A program made the position numbers and the translations under genes. 64,000 bases of DNA from Shinella zoogloeoides. Lineage in GTDB: Bacteria; Pseudomonadota; Alphaproteobacteria; Rhizobiales; Rhizobiaceae. Shown here piece after piece: positions 38,685-47,321 of the stretch. The notes under the pieces were generated by a model that had not been told where the DNA came from, searched no databases, and worked only from the letters and a program-made list of their open reading frames with translations. The number at the start of each line of letters is the position of its first letter. Position 1 is the stretch's first letter. Location of the stretch: contig NZ_CP093528.1 of assembly GCF_022682305.1 (NCBI RefSeq), positions 3,051,501 to 3,115,500 of the forward strand. The letters run 5' to 3'.

Positions 38685-40193
38685 ATGACCACGCAGCCGG
38701 ACATCGTCATCATCGGATCGGGCATCGGCGGCTCCACCATGGCCGCCGCACTCGCCCCGACGGGCGCGAGGATCGTCATCCTCGAGGCGGGCGACCACCT
38801 GCCCGACCGCCCGGAGAACCGCGACCAGCGCGCGATCTTCCAGCGCGGCCATTTTCGCCCGAAGGAGATGTGGTACGAGGCCGACGGCACCGCCTTCAAC
38901 CCCGGCAACTACTACAATGTCGGCGGCAATTCAAAATTCTATGGCGCAGTTCTCGTGCGCTACCGGAAGGAAGATTTCGAGGAGATGCGCCATCGCGAAG
39001 GCATCTCCCCCGCCTGGCCCTTCCCCTACGAGGAGCTGGAGCCGTGGTATTCGGCCGCGGAAAAGCTCTACAACGTGCGCGGCACGCTCGGCGAAGACCC
39101 GACCGAGCCGCACCATTCCGCCCCCTACCCCTTCTCGCCCGTGCCGGACGAGCCGGCCATCGCGAAAGTCCGCGCGAAGATGAGGGCGAACGGGCTGCAT
39201 CCCTATTCCCTGCCGCTCGGCGTCGATATCGACCGCTGGCTCGCAAAGGCGAAGACGCCATGGGATGCGCACCCGAACTGCAATGACGGCAAGATGGATG
39301 CGGAAAGCACGGCGCTTGCCGAAGCGCTGAAACATCCGAATGTCGAGCTGCGCACCAATTGCCGGGTGACACGGCTTGCCACCGCTCCGCACGGCCGCAC
39401 CATCTCGACCGTGCACTACAAGCGTGGCGACACGACGGAAAGCCTTTCGCCGAAGCTGGTGATCCTTTCAGCCGGCGCGGTGCAATCGGCCGTGCTCCTA
39501 CTGCGCTCGGCCTCGGAGGCCTTTCCGAAGGGGCTTGCCAACAGCTCCGATCAGGTCGGCCGCAACTTCATGAACCACAATTCGAGCGCCGTGATCGGCC
39601 TCTCGCCCTTCTACCGCAACACGTCCGTCTATCAGAAGAGTTTTGGGTTCAACGACTACTACCTCTCGGACGGCAATGGCGGCCCGCCGCTCGGCAATGT
39701 GCAGCTTCTCGGCCGCGTCTCGGGAAAAATCCTGAAGGCCAACATGCCCTCCGTGCCGGAATGGCTGCTGGAGCAGGTGGCAGGCCGCGCCATCGATTTC
39801 TACGCGATGAGCGAGGACCTGCCGCATCCCGAAAGCCGCATCATGGTCGACCGCGACCGCATCGTCATGAAATGGACCCGCACCAACTGGCAGGCCCATC
39901 TCGACCTCGTGGCGAAATTGAAGGGCGCGCTGAAAAAGGCGGGCTTCCCGATCGTACTCGCGCGCGCCTTCGACAAACGCACGCCCTCGCATCAATGCGG
40001 CACCGTGCGCATCGGCAACGATCCGGCGGACGCGCCGCTCGACATCTGGTGCCGCGCCCATGACCATCCGAACCTCTTCGTGGTCGATGCTTCCTATCTG
40101 CCGACCTCGGCCGCGGTGAACCCCGCGCTGACGGTCGCCGCGCAGGCGCTGCGGGTGGCGAACCACATCCAATCGAGGGACCTTGCCGCATGA
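38685..40193 (+). CDS. GMC family oxidoreductase, sugar C3-oxidase-like
   Basis: A 502-aa flavoprotein of the glucose-methanol-choline family. The N-terminal FAD motif is DIVIIGSGIGGSTMAAAL, followed by NYYNVGGNSKFYGAVL. The C-terminal catalytic pair is read from SHQCGTVRIGNDP (His) and YLPTSAAVNPALTVAAQA (Asn). No Tat or Sec signal is visible, so the enzyme should be cytoplasmic. This version of the GMC fold resembles bacterial pyranose and glycoside 3-oxidases or dehydrogenases more than choline dehydrogenase. Position right after the sugar ATPase, with SDR overlap downstream, suggests it acts on the imported sugar. Product and electron acceptor are inferred. Confidence 0.75.
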   Translation: MTTQPDIVIIGSGIGGSTMAAALAPTGARIVILEAGDHLPDRPENRDQRAIFQRGHFRPKEMWYEADGTAFNPGNYYNVGGNSKFYGAVLVRYRKEDFEEMRHREGISPAWPFPYEELEPWYSAAEKLYNVRGTLGEDPTEPHHSAPYPFSPVPDEPAIAKVRAKMRANGLHPYSLPLGVDIDRWLAKAKTPWDAHPNCNDGKMDAESTALAEALKHPNVELRTNCRVTRLATAPHGRTISTVHYKRGDTTESLSPKLVILSAGAVQSAVLLLRSASEAFPKGLANSSDQVGRNFMNHNSSAVIGLSPFYRNTSVYQKSFGFNDYYLSDGNGGPPLGNVQLLGRVSGKILKANMPSVPEWLLEQVAGRAIDFYAMSEDLPHPESRIMVDRDRIVMKWTRTNWQAHLDLVAKLKGALKKAGFPIVLARAFDKRTPSHQCGTVRIGNDPADAPLDIWCRAHDHPNLFVVDASYLPTSAAVNPALTVAAQALRVANHIQSRDLAA

Positions 40194-40966
40194 CCGCATC
40201 CCGCTCCGTCGCCATCGTCACCGGCGGCCGCCGCGGCATCGGCCTCGGTATCGCCAAGGCCCTTGCCGCCGAAGGCTTCGATATCGCCATTACCGGCATC
40301 GGCGAAGCCGATGCCGTGACCGACGCCATGCTGGCCGAACTTGGCGCGCTCGGCGCCCGGGCGATCTACCTAAAAGGCGACCTCGCCGACGTTTCCGGCC
40401 ATGCGGCGACCGTAGCAAGCATCGAAGACCGGCTTGGCGCCATCGGCTGCCTCGTCAACAATGCCGGCATCGCCTCCGTCGTGCGCGGCGATTTCCTCGA
40501 TCTCGCGCCCGACAATTTCGACACCATCGTCGCGACGAACCTGCGCGGCACCGTCTTTTTCACCCAGGCCGTGCTGAAGGCGATGCTGCATTCGAAACAG
40601 GCGACCGGCCCGCGTTCCATCATCAACATCACCTCGATTTCGGCCGGCCTCACCTCGCCCGAACGGCTCGACTATTGCATGACCAAGGCGGGACTGGCCG
40701 CCTTCAGCCAGGGTCTGGCACTGCGGCTTGCGGAGACCGGCATCTCGGTCTTCGAGATCCGCCCCGGCATCATCCGGTCCGAAATGACGGCCGGCGTCTC
40801 GGCGAAATACGACGCGCTCATCGAAAGCGGCCTCGTGCCGATGAAACGGTGGGGCGAGCCTGGCGATATCGGCAACGCCGCGGCGGCGCTCGCCGCCGGC
40901 AAGTTCGCCTTCGCCACCGGCTCGGTAATCAATCTCGACGGTGGCCTCGCCATCGGGCGGCTTTGA
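40190..40966 (+). CDS. SDR family oxidoreductase, 3-ketoacyl-ACP reductase-like
   Basis: A 258-aa short-chain dehydrogenase. The cofactor motif is TGGRRGIGLGIAKAL, the NAG motif is VNNAGIAS, and the catalytic residues are in INITSISAG and YCMTKAG (Ser, Tyr-x-x-x-Lys). The C-terminus has the INLDGGLAIGR closing segment. It overlaps the GMC gene by four bases. Sequence suggests a FabG-like fold but not fatty acid synthesis; the operon points to reduction or oxidation of a sugar carbonyl. Confidence 0.88.
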   Translation: MTASRSVAIVTGGRRGIGLGIAKALAAEGFDIAITGIGEADAVTDAMLAELGALGARAIYLKGDLADVSGHAATVASIEDRLGAIGCLVNNAGIASVVRGDFLDLAPDNFDTIVATNLRGTVFFTQAVLKAMLHSKQATGPRSIINITSISAGLTSPERLDYCMTKAGLAAFSQGLALRLAETGISVFEIRPGIIRSEMTAGVSAKYDALIESGLVPMKRWGEPGDIGNAAAALAAGKFAFATGSVINLDGGLAIGRL

Positions 40967-40973
40967 CGGGGGT

Positions 40974-41083
40974 GCCCCTCACCCCGCCCTCTCCCCGCAA
41001 GCGGGGCGAGGGAGACGAGAGGGCGCGGCAAATTTCCTTCTCCCTGCCTGCGGGGAGAAGGTGCCGGCAGGCGGATGAGGGGC
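40974..41083. repeat. RIME-like palindromic repeat, copy 3
   Basis: The element begins GCCCCTCACCCCGCCCTC, contains CTCCCCGCAAGCGGGGCGAG and CCTGCGGGGAGAAGG parts, and ends GGCGGATGAGGGGC. It lies between the SDR and the second GMC gene on the same strand and is closely similar to copies 1 and 2. Confidence 0.8.
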
Positions 41084-41124
41084 GAGCCCTCCGGCCAACG
41101 GCACCGAAATCCTGAGGACAGAGC

Positions 41125-42780
41125 ATGACCTACGATTATATCATCACCGGCGCGGGACCCGCCGGCTGCGTGCTGGCGAACCGGCTCTCGGAAGACCCTG
41201 ATGTCCGCGTACTGCTGCTGGAAGCCGGCGGCGGGGACCGGAACCCGCTGTTCCACATGCCCGCCGGCTTTGCCAAGATGACCAAGGGCGTGGCGAGCTG
41301 GGGCTGGGAGACCGTGCCGCAGAAGCACATGAAGGGCCGCGTGCTGCGTTATACGCAGGCCAAGGTCATCGGCGGCGGCTCCTCGATCAACGCCCAGCTC
41401 TATACGCGGGGGAATGCGGCGGACTACGATCTCTGGGCCAGCGAGGACGGCTGCGAGGGCTGGAGCTACCGGGAGATCCTGCCCTATTTCAAGCGCGCCG
41501 AGGATAACCAGCGCTTCGCCGACGACTACCATGCCTATGGCGGGCCGCTCGGCGTTTCCATGCCTGTCTCGGCCCTGCCGATCTGCGACGCCTATATCCG
41601 CGCCGGCCAGGAACTCGGCATTCCCTACAACCACGATTTCAACGGAAGCCAGCAGGCCGGCGTCGGCTTCTACCAGCTCACCCAGCGCAACCGACGCCGC
41701 TCCTCCGCCTCGCTTTCCTATCTTTCGCCGATCAGGGATCGGAAGAACCTCACCATCCGCACCGGCGCCCGCGTGGCCCGCATCGTGCTGGAGGGAACCC
41801 GCGCCGTCGGCGTCGAAGTTGTAACGGGCAATAGCGTCGAGACGATCCGGGCGGAACGCGAGGTGCTCGTCACGTCGGGCGCCATCGGCTCGCCCAAGCT
41901 GCTGCAGCAATCCGGTATCGGCCCGGCCGATCATCTGCGATCGGTCGGCGTCGAGGTGAAGCATGACCTGCCGGGCGTCGGCTCGAACATGCAGGACCAT
42001 CTCGACCTCTTCGTCATCTGCGAATGCACCGGCGACCACACCTATGACGGCGTCGCGAAGCTGCACCGCACGCTCTGGGCCGGCCTGCAATATGTACTCT
42101 TCCGCTCCGGCCCCGTCGCCTCCTCGCTCTTCGAGACGGGCGGCTTCTGGTATGCCGACCCACAGGCCCGCTCGCCGGACATCCAGTTCCATCTCGGCCT
42201 CGGCTCCGGCATCGAGGCGGGTGTGGAGCGGCTGAAGAATGCCGGCGTGACACTGAATTCCGCCTATCTCCACCCCCGCTCGAAAGGCACGGTGCGCCTT
42301 GCCTCCGCCGATCCCTCGGCCGCGCCGCTGATCGACCCGAACTACTGGGAAGACCCGCACGACCGGAAGATGTCGATCGAGGGGCTGAAGATTGCCCGCG
42401 AAATCATGCAACAGGCCGCGCTAAAACCCTATGTCATGGCCGAGCGCCTGCCCGGACCGAAATTCGCCACCGACGAGGACCTGTTCGAATACGGCTGCGC
42501 CAATGCCAAGACGGACCACCACCCGGTCGGCACCTGCAAGATGGGTACGGGCGCCGATGCGGTCGTCGGGCTGGACCTGAAGGTGCACGGGCTTGAAGGT
42601 TTGCGCGTCTGCGACAGTTCCGTCATGCCGCGCGTTCCCTCCTGCAATACCAATGCGCCGACCATCATGGTGGGCGAGAAGGGCGCCGACATCATCCGCG
42701 GCCTGCCGGCGTTGCCGGCGCAGGTCTTTTCATATGAGCGCAACGACACGCGCCCGCGTGCCCGCGCCGATATCCGTTAG
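41125..42780 (+). CDS. GMC family oxidoreductase, choline/alcohol dehydrogenase-like
   Basis: A 551-aa flavoprotein. The FAD motif is YDYIITGAGPAGCVLANRLS, GMC signature 1 is RYTQAKVIGGGSSINAQLYTRG, and signature 2 is VTSGAIGSPKLLQQSGIGP. The catalytic His is in DHHPVGTCKMG and the Asn in VPSCNTNAPTIMVGEKGADI. Length and motifs match choline or aliphatic alcohol dehydrogenases. It follows the ABC-GMC-SDR set after a palindromic repeat, so it may be read from the same transcript. Its substrate is not given by sequence. Confidence 0.85.
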   Translation: MTYDYIITGAGPAGCVLANRLSEDPDVRVLLLEAGGGDRNPLFHMPAGFAKMTKGVASWGWETVPQKHMKGRVLRYTQAKVIGGGSSINAQLYTRGNAADYDLWASEDGCEGWSYREILPYFKRAEDNQRFADDYHAYGGPLGVSMPVSALPICDAYIRAGQELGIPYNHDFNGSQQAGVGFYQLTQRNRRRSSASLSYLSPIRDRKNLTIRTGARVARIVLEGTRAVGVEVVTGNSVETIRAEREVLVTSGAIGSPKLLQQSGIGPADHLRSVGVEVKHDLPGVGSNMQDHLDLFVICECTGDHTYDGVAKLHRTLWAGLQYVLFRSGPVASSLFETGGFWYADPQARSPDIQFHLGLGSGIEAGVERLKNAGVTLNSAYLHPRSKGTVRLASADPSAAPLIDPNYWEDPHDRKMSIEGLKIAREIMQQAALKPYVMAERLPGPKFATDEDLFEYGCANAKTDHHPVGTCKMGTGADAVVGLDLKVHGLEGLRVCDSSVMPRVPSCNTNAPTIMVGEKGADIIRGLPALPAQVFSYERNDTRPRARADIR

Positions 42781-42789
42781 GGGGTTGCC

Positions 42790-43107
42790 ATGATCCGCCA
42801 CTGCGTCTTCATCCGCTTCAAGCCGACCATCTCCGTCGCCTACAAGACCGAACTCTTCAACGAGATCGACGCCCTGAAGGACCGCCTGCCGGGCATGGTC
42901 GCCGTGCATATCGGCACCAATGTCAGCCCGGAAACGGGCATGGACAAGGGCTTCAGCGACGGCTTCATCGTCGATTTCGCCGACAGTTTTTCGCGTGACG
43001 CCTATCTGGAGGACCCGGAGCACAGGGAGACCGGCGCCCGCCTCGTCGCCGCGGCGGAAGGCGGCATTGCCGGCATCCTCGTCTACGATCTAGAAACCGA
43101 CGACTAG
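42790..43107 (+). CDS. Dabb family protein (stress-responsive alpha/beta barrel)
   Basis: A 105-aa small protein with the Dabb pattern: MIRHCVFIRFKP at the first strand and FIVDFADSFSRDAYLEDPEHRETG in the second half. Such proteins form dimeric alpha/beta barrels; most are unassigned. AGGGGGTTGCC precedes the ATG. It is nine bases downstream of the GMC gene, and its end overlaps the converging ABC permease by four bases. It may be an accessory of the same oxidation pathway. Confidence 0.85.
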   Translation: MIRHCVFIRFKPTISVAYKTELFNEIDALKDRLPGMVAVHIGTNVSPETGMDKGFSDGFIVDFADSFSRDAYLEDPEHRETGARLVAAAEGGIAGILVYDLETDD

Positions 43108-43847
43108 ACGCGGCCTACCCGCCGCGAAAGAACGCGCTCGAGCGCGGAGAAGGCATCGTAGATCAGCACCGCCAGCACCGCGACCACGAGGCCGCCCTGC
43201 AGCACGAAGGCGAGATTGTTGGATTGCAGGCCGGCGATGATGACCTCGCCGAGCGTGCGCGCCGCCACAGTCGAGCCGATGGTGGCCGTCGCGAGGCTGA
43301 TCGTCACAGAAAGACGGATGCCGGCGAGAATGACCGGCAAAGCGAGCGGCAGCTCCACCTTGGTCAGCCGCTGCCGGGCCGTCATGCCCGTGCCGCGCGC
43401 CGCCGCGACGATGGCGGGCGGCAGGGTGGAGAGGCCCGTCATGGAGTTTTCGAAGATCGGCAGCAGGCCATAAAGGAAAAGCGCGATCAGCGTCGGCTTC
43501 TCGCCGAAACCGACGACCGGGACGGCAAGCGCCAGCACCGCAACGGGCGGAAAGGTCTGGCCGATATTCACGAGACTGCGCGAGAGCGGCAGGAATTCCG
43601 CCCCGACCGGCCGCGTGACGAGGATGGCAAGGCCGACCGCAACGACAGCCGCGGCAAAGGTCGCGATGAAGACCGTGGCGAGATGCGACAGCGTCAGCGA
43701 CAGGAGGCTGCCCTGATTGTAGATCGCCGGGGCATTGGCCTGCACCAGCGGCTTCAGCAGCGGCTCGAACAGCATGGGCTGGACGAGGAAGGTGACCAGC
43801 ACGATAAACGCCGTGAACCGCAGCAGATGGGGCAGCAGACGCCTCAT
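43104..43847 (-). CDS. Betaine-type ABC transporter, permease
   Basis: A 247-aa permease of the OpuBB/OsmY-like (Yeh) type with about six helices. The loop LPPAIVAAARGTGMTARQRLTKVELPLALPVI is that of osmoprotectant ABC permeases. Last gene of a four-gene set that runs from 46904 to 43104 on the minus strand; it overlaps the ATPase gene by four bases. Confidence 0.85.
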   Translation of the reverse strand: MRRLLPHLLRFTAFIVLVTFLVQPMLFEPLLKPLVQANAPAIYNQGSLLSLTLSHLATVFIATFAAAVVAVGLAILVTRPVGAEFLPLSRSLVNIGQTFPPVAVLALAVPVVGFGEKPTLIALFLYGLLPIFENSMTGLSTLPPAIVAAARGTGMTARQRLTKVELPLALPVILAGIRLSVTISLATATIGSTVAARTLGEVIIAGLQSNNLAFVLQGGLVVAVLAVLIYDAFSALERVLSRRVGRV

Positions 43848-44782
43848 TGCGGCCTCGCGGCGCGGCGGGCGAGGCCGGCAAGCGTGACGCGGCCGATAGG
43901 TGCGCCATCGGCGCCGACAACGGGCAGCGCCTCGCGGCCGGACCAGAGCAGCGCAGAGAGCGCGTCGCGCTGGCTCGCCTCGGCGGCGAGCGGCTCGCCT
44001 TCGGCAGTGCCGTTTTCCGTGGCGTCGCCCACCGTGCCGATGGAAAGGAGCCGGAATGGCCGCTCACCGGAACCGATCAGCGTTTCCACGAAATCGGTGG
44101 CGGGGTTTACCAGCATCTCCTCGGGCGCGGCGTATTGCACGATCCGACCCTTGTCCATCACGGCGATCTTGTCCGCCAGATGGAACGCCTCCTCCATGTC
44201 GTGGGTGACGAGCACGATGGTCGTGCCGAAGTGCTTCTGGATCGCCAGCAGGTCCTCCTGCGCCTTGGCGCGGATGACAGGATCGAGCGCGCCGAAGGGT
44301 TCGTCCATCAGCAGGATGTTCGGCTCGGCAGCGAGCGCCCGGGCAACACCCACGCGCTGCTGCTGGCCGCCGGAAAGCTCGTGCGGATAGCGCGGACCGA
44401 AGGCGGCGGGATCGAGCTGGAAGAGCGAGAGCAACTCCTCGACCTTCCCGTCGATGCGGCTTTTCTGCCAGCCGAGCAGCGTCGGCACCGTGGCGATGTT
44501 CTCGGCCACCGTGCGATGCGGGAAGAGGCCGTGGCCCTGGATGGCGTAGCCGATACGGCGACGCAGCTCATATCCGGGGATCACACTATTCGGCTCGCCG
44601 TCGATGCGGATTTCGCCCGAGGTCGGCTCGACGAGGCGGTTGATCATGCGCATCAGCGTCGTCTTGCCCGAGCCGGAGGTGCCGACGATGACGGTGATCG
44701 TGTGCGGCGCGATGGTCATCGAGACATTGTCGACGACGGCCGTATCGCCGTAGCGCTTGGTGATGCTGTCGATCTCGATCAT
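43844..44782 (-). CDS. Betaine-type ABC transporter, ATP-binding protein
   Basis: A 312-aa ATPase of the ProV/OpuCA type. Walker A is GTSGSGKTTLM, signature LSGGQQQRVGVARAL, Walker B ILLMDEPFGALDP. The tail after residue 245 keeps part of a CBS-like segment (ALPVVGADGAPIGRVTLAGLA), shorter than the tandem CBS pair of OpuA. Both ends overlap neighbouring genes by four bases. Confidence 0.88.
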   Translation of the reverse strand: MIEIDSITKRYGDTAVVDNVSMTIAPHTITVIVGTSGSGKTTLMRMINRLVEPTSGEIRIDGEPNSVIPGYELRRRIGYAIQGHGLFPHRTVAENIATVPTLLGWQKSRIDGKVEELLSLFQLDPAAFGPRYPHELSGGQQQRVGVARALAAEPNILLMDEPFGALDPVIRAKAQEDLLAIQKHFGTTIVLVTHDMEEAFHLADKIAVMDKGRIVQYAAPEEMLVNPATDFVETLIGSGERPFRLLSIGTVGDATENGTAEGEPLAAEASQRDALSALLWSGREALPVVGADGAPIGRVTLAGLARRAARPQ

Positions 44783-45939
44783 GCGGCCCTGCCGGGTTTG
44801 GAATTGGTGAGTTCCGTCGCGGCATCGAGCACGATGGCCGCGGCGAAGGCGAGCGCGACGGTGGGCACCGCGCCAAGCAGCACGAGATCCATGGCCGTCT
44901 GGCCAATGCCCTGGAAGACGAAGACGCCGAAACCGCCGCCGCCGATAAGCGCGGCGATGGTGGCAAGGCCGATATTCTGCACGAGCACGATGCGGATGCC
45001 GGTGAGGATGACGGGGAAGGCCAAGGGCAGCTCGACACCGAAGAGACGCTGGCGATCCGTCATGCCGATGCCGCGCGCCGCATCATTGGCATCGCGCGGC
45101 ACGCCGGCAAGACCGACCACCGTGTTGGCGACGACCGGCAGCAGCGAATAGAGGAAGAGCGCGACGAAGGCGGGTGCGGCGCCGATACCGCGAATGCCGA
45201 TGGCCGCCGCTCCCGGCACATGCAGCGCGATCCAGCCGAGCGGCGCAATCAGCAGGCCGAAAAGGGCGATGGAGGGGATGGTCTGGATGATGTTCAGCAC
45301 GTTGAGCACGCCGGCCCTCACCCGCTCCACCCGATGGCAGAGAATGCCGAGCGGCAGTCCGACGAGGGTGGCCGCAGCCAGCGAGCCGAGCGCGAGCACC
45401 ACATGCCGTCCCGCCTCCAGCCAGAAGGTCTCGGCGCGGCTGCCGTATTCCTTGAGGATCGATAGCCCGTCCCACGCGCCGAACAGGAGAAGCAGCGCGG
45501 CCGCCGCCGCGACGGCGGCAAGCAGCGCGACCCGGACGAGCGGCGGCGGCTTCAGCCGCGCCAGTGCATCGGCCGTGAGCAGCGCGAAGGCGAAGCTCGC
45601 CAGCCAGAAACCGGAAGCCGGCGAAACGCGGGCATAGGTATTTTCCGGCGGCGTCAGATGGCCGGCGGAAAGGCCGATGAGAACGGCAAGGGCGGACAGC
45701 GCCGCCAGACCGAGTAGCAGCCGCAGCATGGTCGGCGTCTTCAACACGATAAGGACGATGGAAACGGCGATGAAGGCAAGCAGCGCCATGCCGAGGCCGA
45801 AGGGCAGCGCGTCGAGGATGGACCGTGCCTCGCCGGGCACGATACGGTTGGCCCGGAAATTGGCGAACGGCACCAGATAGGCGCCGTAGGCCAGCAATAC
45901 GGCGATCACCACGCCCAGCTTGTCGATCCGTACTGTCAT
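44779..45939 (-). CDS. Betaine-type ABC transporter, long permease
   Basis: A 386-aa permease. The C-terminal half matches osmoprotectant permeases, with DANDAARGIGMTDRQRLFGVELPLAFPVI. The N-terminal half adds several extra helices before the core (roughly residues 1-150), as in YehY-type proteins. It is 53 bases from the binding-protein gene and overlaps the ATPase gene. Two unequal permeases are the Yeh/OsmF arrangement. Confidence 0.85.
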   Translation of the reverse strand: MTVRIDKLGVVIAVLLAYGAYLVPFANFRANRIVPGEARSILDALPFGLGMALLAFIAVSIVLIVLKTPTMLRLLLGLAALSALAVLIGLSAGHLTPPENTYARVSPASGFWLASFAFALLTADALARLKPPPLVRVALLAAVAAAAALLLLFGAWDGLSILKEYGSRAETFWLEAGRHVVLALGSLAAATLVGLPLGILCHRVERVRAGVLNVLNIIQTIPSIALFGLLIAPLGWIALHVPGAAAIGIRGIGAAPAFVALFLYSLLPVVANTVVGLAGVPRDANDAARGIGMTDRQRLFGVELPLAFPVILTGIRIVLVQNIGLATIAALIGGGGFGVFVFQGIGQTAMDLVLLGAVPTVALAFAAAIVLDAATELTNSKPGRAA

Positions 45940-45992
45940 GAACGCCTTTCGGGGAGAGGCCCTCCGCCGGATAGGCGGAAGGCCGGGACGGC

Positions 45993-46904
45993 CTACTTGA
46001 TGAAGCCGTTCTTCTTGAGGAAGTCTTCCGCGACGGCCTTGGCCGGTTCGCCGCCGACCTGGACGCGGCCGTTGAGGTCCTGCAGCGTCACGAGGTCGAG
46101 TTTTTCGAAGACCGGCTTCAATATCTCCTCAATCTGCGGATTGGCTTTCAGCACCGCCTCGCGGATGATCGGCGCCGGCTGATAGACCGGCTGCACGCCC
46201 TTGTCGTCTTCCAGAACAACGAGACCCGAAGGAGCAATGCCGCCATCCGTGCCGTAGACCATGGCAGCGTTCGCGCCGTTCGTCTGGTTGGCGGCAGCGG
46301 CGATGGTCGCGGCGGTGTCACCGCCCGAAAGGGTGATGAGCTGTTCCGGCTTCAGCGTGAAGCCGTAGGTCGTCTGGAAGGCCGGCAGGGCCGCCGCCGA
46401 ATTCACGAACTCGGAGGAAGCGGCAAGCACCACCTGCCCGCCGCCGGAAACATACTTGCCGAAGTCCGTGAGCGTCGCGAGCTTGTTCTGCTCGGCGACA
46501 TCCTTGCGCAACGCGATCGCCCAGGTGTTGTTGGCCGGCGACGGCGTCAGCCAGACGATCTTGTTGGCATCGAAATCGAGCGTCTTGGCAAGCTCGTAGG
46601 CCTTGCCCGCATCCTTCCACGCCGGATCGTCGGCCTTTTCAAAGAAGAAGGCGGCATTGCCGGTATATTCCGGATAGATGTCGATCTCACCGGCGATGAG
46701 CGCCTTGCGCACGACCGGCGTCGCGCCAAGCTGCACGCGATCCGTGGTCTTGATGTCATTGGCGTTCAGCACGGACAGGATGATATTGCCGAGCACGCCG
46801 CCCTCCGTGTCGATCTTCGAGGAGACGACGACCTGGGCCTGGGCGGCGCCGGCTGCAAGGCCGAGGGCCAGAGCTGCTCCGAGGAATTTGACGACTGGGC
46901 GCAT
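45993..46904 (-). CDS. OsmF/YehZ-like substrate-binding protein
   Basis: A 303-aa periplasmic protein of the OpuAC/OsmF family. Signal peptide MRPVVKFLGAALALGLAAGAAQA, then VVVSSKIDTEGGVLGNIILSVLNANDI and GEIDIYPEYTGNAAFFF, the family's hallmark stretch. E. coli YehZ binds glycine betaine weakly; whether this one binds betaine, choline or another compound is not visible. It is the first gene of the transporter operon. It lies 44 kb from gbcAB, so there is no operon link between betaine uptake and oxidation here. Confidence 0.88.
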   Translation of the reverse strand: MRPVVKFLGAALALGLAAGAAQAQVVVSSKIDTEGGVLGNIILSVLNANDIKTTDRVQLGATPVVRKALIAGEIDIYPEYTGNAAFFFEKADDPAWKDAGKAYELAKTLDFDANKIVWLTPSPANNTWAIALRKDVAEQNKLATLTDFGKYVSGGGQVVLAASSEFVNSAAALPAFQTTYGFTLKPEQLITLSGGDTAATIAAAANQTNGANAAMVYGTDGGIAPSGLVVLEDDKGVQPVYQPAPIIREAVLKANPQIEEILKPVFEKLDLVTLQDLNGRVQVGGEPAKAVAEDFLKKNGFIK

Positions 46905-47321
46905 GAGATAACCTTTCGTTCTGTGCGGGAACCCGTGGCGGCATTTTCACCACGTTTGGGAAAGCCCGTCCTGGCAAAGCGTTTCATATATGGCAGGCAA
47001 TCGCAAAAAATAGACCGCACCGGCGACTGGGCGCATGCGGTTTGTTGCTTCCTTCAAAGCGCTTGCGAGATTGCGCGAAGAGCGCGGGCTTGGCAATAGA
47101 AGCGCATTGCGATCGTCGGCCCCGTCCGGCGCGAGCGGCGGCGGTCGCAAATGCCGCAGGCTCACGCCGGGACAGGTTCCCGTGATGGCGGGCCTGCAAC
47201 CGCAGGAATAGGCCCCTGTCTCGTCAGTAAATGTTAAGCTGCGTCTGCCATCGTCTGCCGGCAACCGCACCCGGATTCCGATCCGGCCAAGGCGCAAGTG
47301 CGCGCAGACGAACGGACCGTG
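46905..47321. other. Long intergenic region without assigned gene
   Basis: The gap of about 417 bases separates the divergent OsmF-type operon and the GGDEF-EAL gene and must hold two promoters. A 58-codon open frame (47035-47211, plus strand) has no ribosome site and no recognised relative. A hairpin GGCCTGC-AACC-GCAGG lies at 47191-47206. No known riboswitch or tRNA was found. Confidence 0.5.
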
